A stretch of 8,899 nt of DNA from Phycisphaerales bacterium (GTDB lineage: Bacteria; Planctomycetota; Phycisphaerae; Sedimentisphaerales; Anaerohalosphaeraceae), in assembly GCA_003152975.1 (NCBI GenBank), contig PMBP01000145.1:423-9321 (forward strand). The letters are read 5' to 3'. Numbering within the stretch: the first letter of the stretch is position 1; every line of letters starts with the position of its first letter. Positions 5,731 to 8,899 of the stretch are shown here, piece by piece. The notes below the pieces were generated by a model that searched no databases, was not told the DNA's origin, and saw only the letters and a program-made list of their open reading frames with translations. The position numbers and the translations under genes were made by a program.

Positions 5731-7023
5731 TTACAGTTTCAGTCGGAAGCCGGCACGGTTGAGGAGGGCGGTAACGAGGAGAATCGCGGCGGCAAAGCCG
5801 GCGGGGATGCCGATCGCGCAGGCCAGGTTGGTCTGGCCGAGTCGGCCGAACCAATCGTCAAGGTGGAGCAAATCGAGGACCGAAGGCAGCATTTCGGAGA
5901 TGAGGTAGGCCAGCAGGACATTTCCCCCGGCGATGGAAAGCGGCCGGGCGATGAACGCCACGGGCCAACAATCGCAGAGCCAATACAACAGAAGCCAGAT
6001 TGCGGCGGTGATCGCGCAGGCCCACAAACACCAAGAGGGCGTGGCGGCGTTTTTGTTGATGCCGTACAGGCCGTGCAGGAGGATGGCCGCGGCCGCGAAA
6101 CCGGCAGCGAACAGAAGGGCGAAGGCCGTGCGGGATCGAGCCGTGGCCGTGGCGCCGGTGACGAGGATCGTCGCCAGCAAAAGCCCCGCAACCGTGATGG
6201 CCGCCTGCGAGCCGAGCGTTGAGCCGATGCCGACATAGCGGTTGAGCCAGAAGGAATCGAACAGGCCGGCCCGGTCGGCCGGGTACAGGCACATCAAGAG
6301 GACCACGCAGCCCAGGATCGCCGTGCGATGCGTCCGGAACAGCAGGAAAACGATCGAGGCGACGAGGTACGCCCACCCGATGAGGCCGAGGATCCCGTAC
6401 CAGCTTGTGTGGATAGAAAAGGGGGTCAGGGTGAGAATGCGGTGGCCATCCCGGCCCTGGTAGGCCGCGACAAGAAAGGCCAGCGCGACGAAACCGACTA
6501 CGCGAAGGATCGTTGACAGGATTGGGAAAATGCTCCCGGAACGAGCACCGCTGCCGAATCGGCCGGGGGGTGACAACGAACAGAAGGCCAGGATCGCCGA
6601 CAGAAACATCAGGACGGTCCACAGCGTGCCCGACCAGCCCATCCGGCCTGAATCGGGCGAGCCGTTGACCATGAGAATCCCGATCAACAGCAGTGACAAT
6701 GTGCGGATGACGACATGGGCCACTGTTTTCCAGACCGGTTCGCCCCGGCTCCGCCGTCCGCCCAGTGAGACCGGGATCGACATCCCGACGATAAACAGAA
6801 AGGCCGGGAAGACCAGATCGACGAAGGTCATGCCGTTACCGTCGGCCGGGAAGTGACGCATCCACCCCGGGACGATCTCTTTGGGAGCGCCCGCCAGATA
6901 GTTGACGAAAATCATCGTAAAAACGACCAGACCCCGCAGGGCGTCAATGGATCGGATCCGGTTTCCGCTCCCCGGAACCGGGAGGGGACCGATCGCGGCA
7001 GAATCGTTTGTCGAAATCGTCAT
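5731..7023 (-). CDS. DUF5009 / HGSNAT-like membrane acyltransferase
   Basis: This 430-residue protein is almost entirely hydrophobic, with roughly eleven membrane segments. It begins with the family hallmark R-I-R-S-I-D-A-L-R-G-L (22-32), followed by W-M-R-H and F-V-D-L-V-F-P-A-F-L-F-I-V-G (68-80). H57 lines up by eye with the active-site histidine (His269) of human HGSNAT, which passes an acetyl group across the lysosomal membrane to a glucosamine. The bacterial DUF5009 relatives are presumed to acylate sugars at the cell membrane; the substrate is unknown. The ATG at 7023 has GAGGAG (7027-7032) only 3 bases upstream. It starts 45 bases after the permease stop, on the same strand, with a small CGACA/TGTCG hairpin (7052-7068) in between, so it is probably the last gene of that operon. 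Confidence 0.85.
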   Translation of the reverse strand: MTISTNDSAAIGPLPVPGSGNRIRSIDALRGLVVFTMIFVNYLAGAPKEIVPGWMRHFPADGNGMTFVDLVFPAFLFIVGMSIPVSLGGRRSRGEPVWKTVAHVVIRTLSLLLIGILMVNGSPDSGRMGWSGTLWTVLMFLSAILAFCSLSPPGRFGSGARSGSIFPILSTILRVVGFVALAFLVAAYQGRDGHRILTLTPFSIHTSWYGILGLIGWAYLVASIVFLLFRTHRTAILGCVVLLMCLYPADRAGLFDSFWLNRYVGIGSTLGSQAAITVAGLLLATILVTGATATARSRTAFALLFAAGFAAAAILLHGLYGINKNAATPSWCLWACAITAAIWLLLYWLCDCWPVAFIARPLSIAGGNVLLAYLISEMLPSVLDLLHLDDWFGRLGQTNLACAIGIPAGFAAAILLVTALLNRAGFRLKL

Positions 7024-7068
7024 GCGCTCCTCATCAATGATAACTCCATCGCGACAATTATCCTGTCG

Positions 7069-8385
7069 TCATCCCCTCACCGCCCACCGGATCAGCTCCT
7101 TGAGTTTCGGCGGCTTGCCCGACATCAGAATCCCCACGCGGAAGATCCTGGCGCCGACAAACAGGCAAAACGCCGTAAATGCCAGCACCTCGGCCATCGC
7201 CAGCCAGCACTGCCAGGTCGGAATGCCCGCCGGACTGGCCTGGCGTATCATCATCAGCATCGGGGCGAATGGCGGAATCAGAGACACCGTCGTCGAAAAC
7301 GCGCTGTTGGGCGACTGCATCATCGGCATCATCATCAGCAGCGGCAGGATCACCGGCGTCATCGCAGGGAGCATCCAGTTGTGCATGTCCCGAGGATCGT
7401 TGCACGCCGAGCCGATAGATATAAAAATGGAACCTTCCATCAGGATCAGCAGCAGCAGGTACGCCGTGAACCAGCCCATCAGAGGCCACGGTACAAAGGC
7501 CAGCCAGTTGAATTTCCAGATCAGGGCCAGCGCCGCGGCCAGATAGACCGATCCGGCCGTCAGGGTAATCGCGATGCCCCCGATCAGCTTGCCCGCCATG
7601 AACGGCATCGGCCGAATCGACGACAGCAGCAACTCGGCGATGCGCTGGTTCTTTTCCTCCACCACCGAATTCATCAGCGGTGCGGCCCCCATAATCACCA
7701 GCATATACATGACCATCGCCACGGCCATCGGAACCCCCATCGCCCGTCCCTCGTTGCTGCGGCGGGCTTCCTGCGTCTTGCCGGTTTTTGTATCCAGGCT
7801 CACCAGTTCCATCCCCTCCACATCCGTCCAGTCGAAGAGATTGGGCACGGCCTTGGCGTCGATTCCGGCCTTGGCGAGGCGCAGCCGCCGCAACTCGTTG
7901 TTGATCGGATAGGACAGCCATCGCCGCATTTCATCCATCGCCGAATTCTTGGAGTAGAAGAGGATCGATCCCGATTTCGGATCGGTCCCGGGTTGCACGA
8001 TATCGGCCCCGATCTCCAGGAAGGCAAACAAATCCCCGCGGCGGATCCGATCGGAAAGCTCCAGCCGCTGTTTCTCCGGATCGGATGAATCGGTCGGCAG
8101 GATCTCGATTATATAGGCCGGGCGAGTCTTTTTCTTGTGGTCTTTATCGTAAATCTCGTTTTTGTTGCGGCTTTCGGCCGCGGAGGTAATCACCGGCGCG
8201 ATCACGCCGGAGGCGTCCACGATCGCCAAACGCTGGTCCTTCGTATCGGCCATCTTGTCGGCGGCAAGGGCGAATAGAAATCCGCCGGCCATGAAAATCG
8301 GCGCGATCGCCAGCCCGATCAGAAAACCCTTGGTCTTGACGATCGCCTTGTATTCCCGCAGCGCCACCAGAAAGATCTTATTCAT
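7069..8385 (-). CDS. ABC-2 type transporter permease (NatB-like)
   Basis: This complete 438-residue membrane subunit belongs to the ABC2_membrane_3 / COG1668 type. One N-terminal membrane segment (about 20-43) is followed by a large soluble, extracytoplasmic domain (about 44-215) and then five or six membrane segments from about 219 to 415. The characteristic V-V-E-E-K-N-Q-R-I-A-E-L-L-L-S-S motif at 241-256 lies after the second membrane segment, where the ATPase is contacted. Length and layout are as expected for Na+-export or drug-export-like NatAB systems; the actual substrate is not evident. The start ATG at 8385 lies inside the end of the ATPase gene (8-bp overlap), with a strong AAGGAGG 6 bases upstream, implying translational coupling. 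Confidence 0.92.
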   Translation of the reverse strand: MNKIFLVALREYKAIVKTKGFLIGLAIAPIFMAGGFLFALAADKMADTKDQRLAIVDASGVIAPVITSAAESRNKNEIYDKDHKKKTRPAYIIEILPTDSSDPEKQRLELSDRIRRGDLFAFLEIGADIVQPGTDPKSGSILFYSKNSAMDEMRRWLSYPINNELRRLRLAKAGIDAKAVPNLFDWTDVEGMELVSLDTKTGKTQEARRSNEGRAMGVPMAVAMVMYMLVIMGAAPLMNSVVEEKNQRIAELLLSSIRPMPFMAGKLIGGIAITLTAGSVYLAAALALIWKFNWLAFVPWPLMGWFTAYLLLLILMEGSIFISIGSACNDPRDMHNWMLPAMTPVILPLLMMMPMMQSPNSAFSTTVSLIPPFAPMLMMIRQASPAGIPTWQCWLAMAEVLAFTAFCLFVGARIFRVGILMSGKPPKLKELIRWAVRG

Positions 8386-8899
8386 GGCTGCCCTCCTTCG
8401 ATGCCGGCCCGGCGATCCGCAGGAAAATATCGTGCAGCGACGGCCGGGCCATCTCGAAACTGATCAGCCGCGTCTGGGAACACAATCGCGACAGGATCAT
8501 TTGCGGATCGGTCCCCGGTTTGAGAATCACCTCGCGAATCTGCCCCAGGTCCCGCACCAGTTCGACGCCGCCCTCCAGCGCAGGCATCGCCGCCCCGGCC
8601 GCGAGGCGCACGCGAAGCACATCCTGATGAAATTGATCCTGAATCGCCGCCAGCGTCCCGTCGAGCACCTTGCGGCCCTTGAAGATCATGAAGATGAAAT
8701 CGCACATCGCCTCGGCCATCGCCATGTCGTGCGTGCTGAAGATCACCGTCGTGCCGCGCCGCCGAATATCCAGCATCGCCTCCCGCAGCGCCTCGACATT
8801 CACCGGGTCCAGCCCGGTAAACGGCTCGTCGAGGATCATCAGCCCCGGTTGCCCCAGCGCCGCGGCGATAAACTGCACCTTCTGGCTCATCCCCTTGCT
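8378..8899 (-). CDS. ABC transporter ATP-binding protein (NatA-like), N-terminus outside window
   Basis: The last 173 residues are visible; the gene runs off the right edge, so Walker A and the Q-loop are not seen. The window begins within the signature motif (S-K-G-M-S-Q-K, the L-S-x-G-Q equivalent), followed by Walker B and D-loop L-M-I-L-D-E-P-F-T-G-L-D (D24/E25 of the visible part) and the H-loop S-T-H-D (H57). The C-terminal part has the DUF4162-type tail ending in P-S-L-H-D-I-F-L-R, usual in the NatA/CcmA-like group that pairs with ABC-2 permeases. An internal methionine at 8890 is not the start, since the open frame and the signature motif continue upstream. The stop overlaps the permease start, so the two form one transporter: this subunit provides ATP hydrolysis at the inner face of the membrane. 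Confidence 0.93.
   Translation of the reverse strand, partial: SKGMSQKVQFIAAALGQPGLMILDEPFTGLDPVNVEALREAMLDIRRRGTTVIFSTHDMAMAEAMCDFIFMIFKGRKVLDGTLAAIQDQFHQDVLRVRLAAGAAMPALEGGVELVRDLGQIREVILKPGTDPQMILSRLCSQTRLISFEMARPSLHDIFLRIAGPASKEGSHE
8392..8398 (-). promoter_or_regulatory. Strong ribosome binding site of the permease within the ATPase gene
   Basis: AAGGAGG on the - strand lies 6 bases before the permease ATG and is part of the last codons of the ATPase gene. It fixes the permease start at 8385 and supports coupled translation. Confidence 0.75.

Noticed and set aside
6853..8088. 411-residue + strand open frame opposite the ABC permease
   Set aside because: It is His/Arg/Gln-rich shadow translation of a clear membrane protein gene.

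Overview
The window looks like chromosomal DNA of a GC-rich, polysaccharide-degrading bacterium, most likely a planctomycete (Phycisphaerae-like) or another member of the PVC group. The reasons are a DUF1080 sugar-hydrolase tail, a secreted NPCBM-GH36 enzyme, a DUF5009/HGSNAT-like membrane acyltransferase and an intergenic stretch packed with dispersed hairpin repeats. This is inferred from gene content only; there is no rRNA or other marker gene.

Left part (1-3497, + strand): the end of a DUF1080 (3-keto-disaccharide hydrolase-like) gene, then a small AT-rich gene resembling DUF6714, then a complete secreted GH36 alpha-galactosidase-type enzyme with an N-terminal NPCBM carbohydrate-binding domain. 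The two GC-rich enzymes fit extracellular or periplasmic sugar breakdown. The small AT-rich gene between them looks foreign.

Middle (3498-5605): a gene-free stretch with a chain of short hairpins and a repeated 11-mer, then a near-intact IS5-family insertion sequence (about 3850-5150) with 16/17-bp terminal inverted repeats and a full DDE transposase on the - strand. The element sits in an AT-rich AAA+ ATPase gene (- strand). It cuts that gene just after the Walker A motif and supplies its stop codon. The rest of the ATPase is not found on the other side of the element, so the insertion was probably accompanied by a deletion. The ATPase remnant resembles the ATPase of the AAA + subtilisin-like protease pairs known as IetAS (phage defence / plasmid maintenance). 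If so, this is a dead defence module.

Right part (5731-8899, - strand): a probable operon transcribed right to left, made of an ABC ATPase (5' end outside the window), an ABC-2 permease overlapping it by 8 bp, and after 45 bp a multi-membrane-spanning DUF5009/HGSNAT-like acyltransferase. The ABC pair is of the NatA/NatB export type.

No clearly new multi-gene system is visible. The best leads are the truncated IetA-like gene with its IS-linked deletion, the orphan DUF6714-like gene, and the hairpin-repeat cluster.
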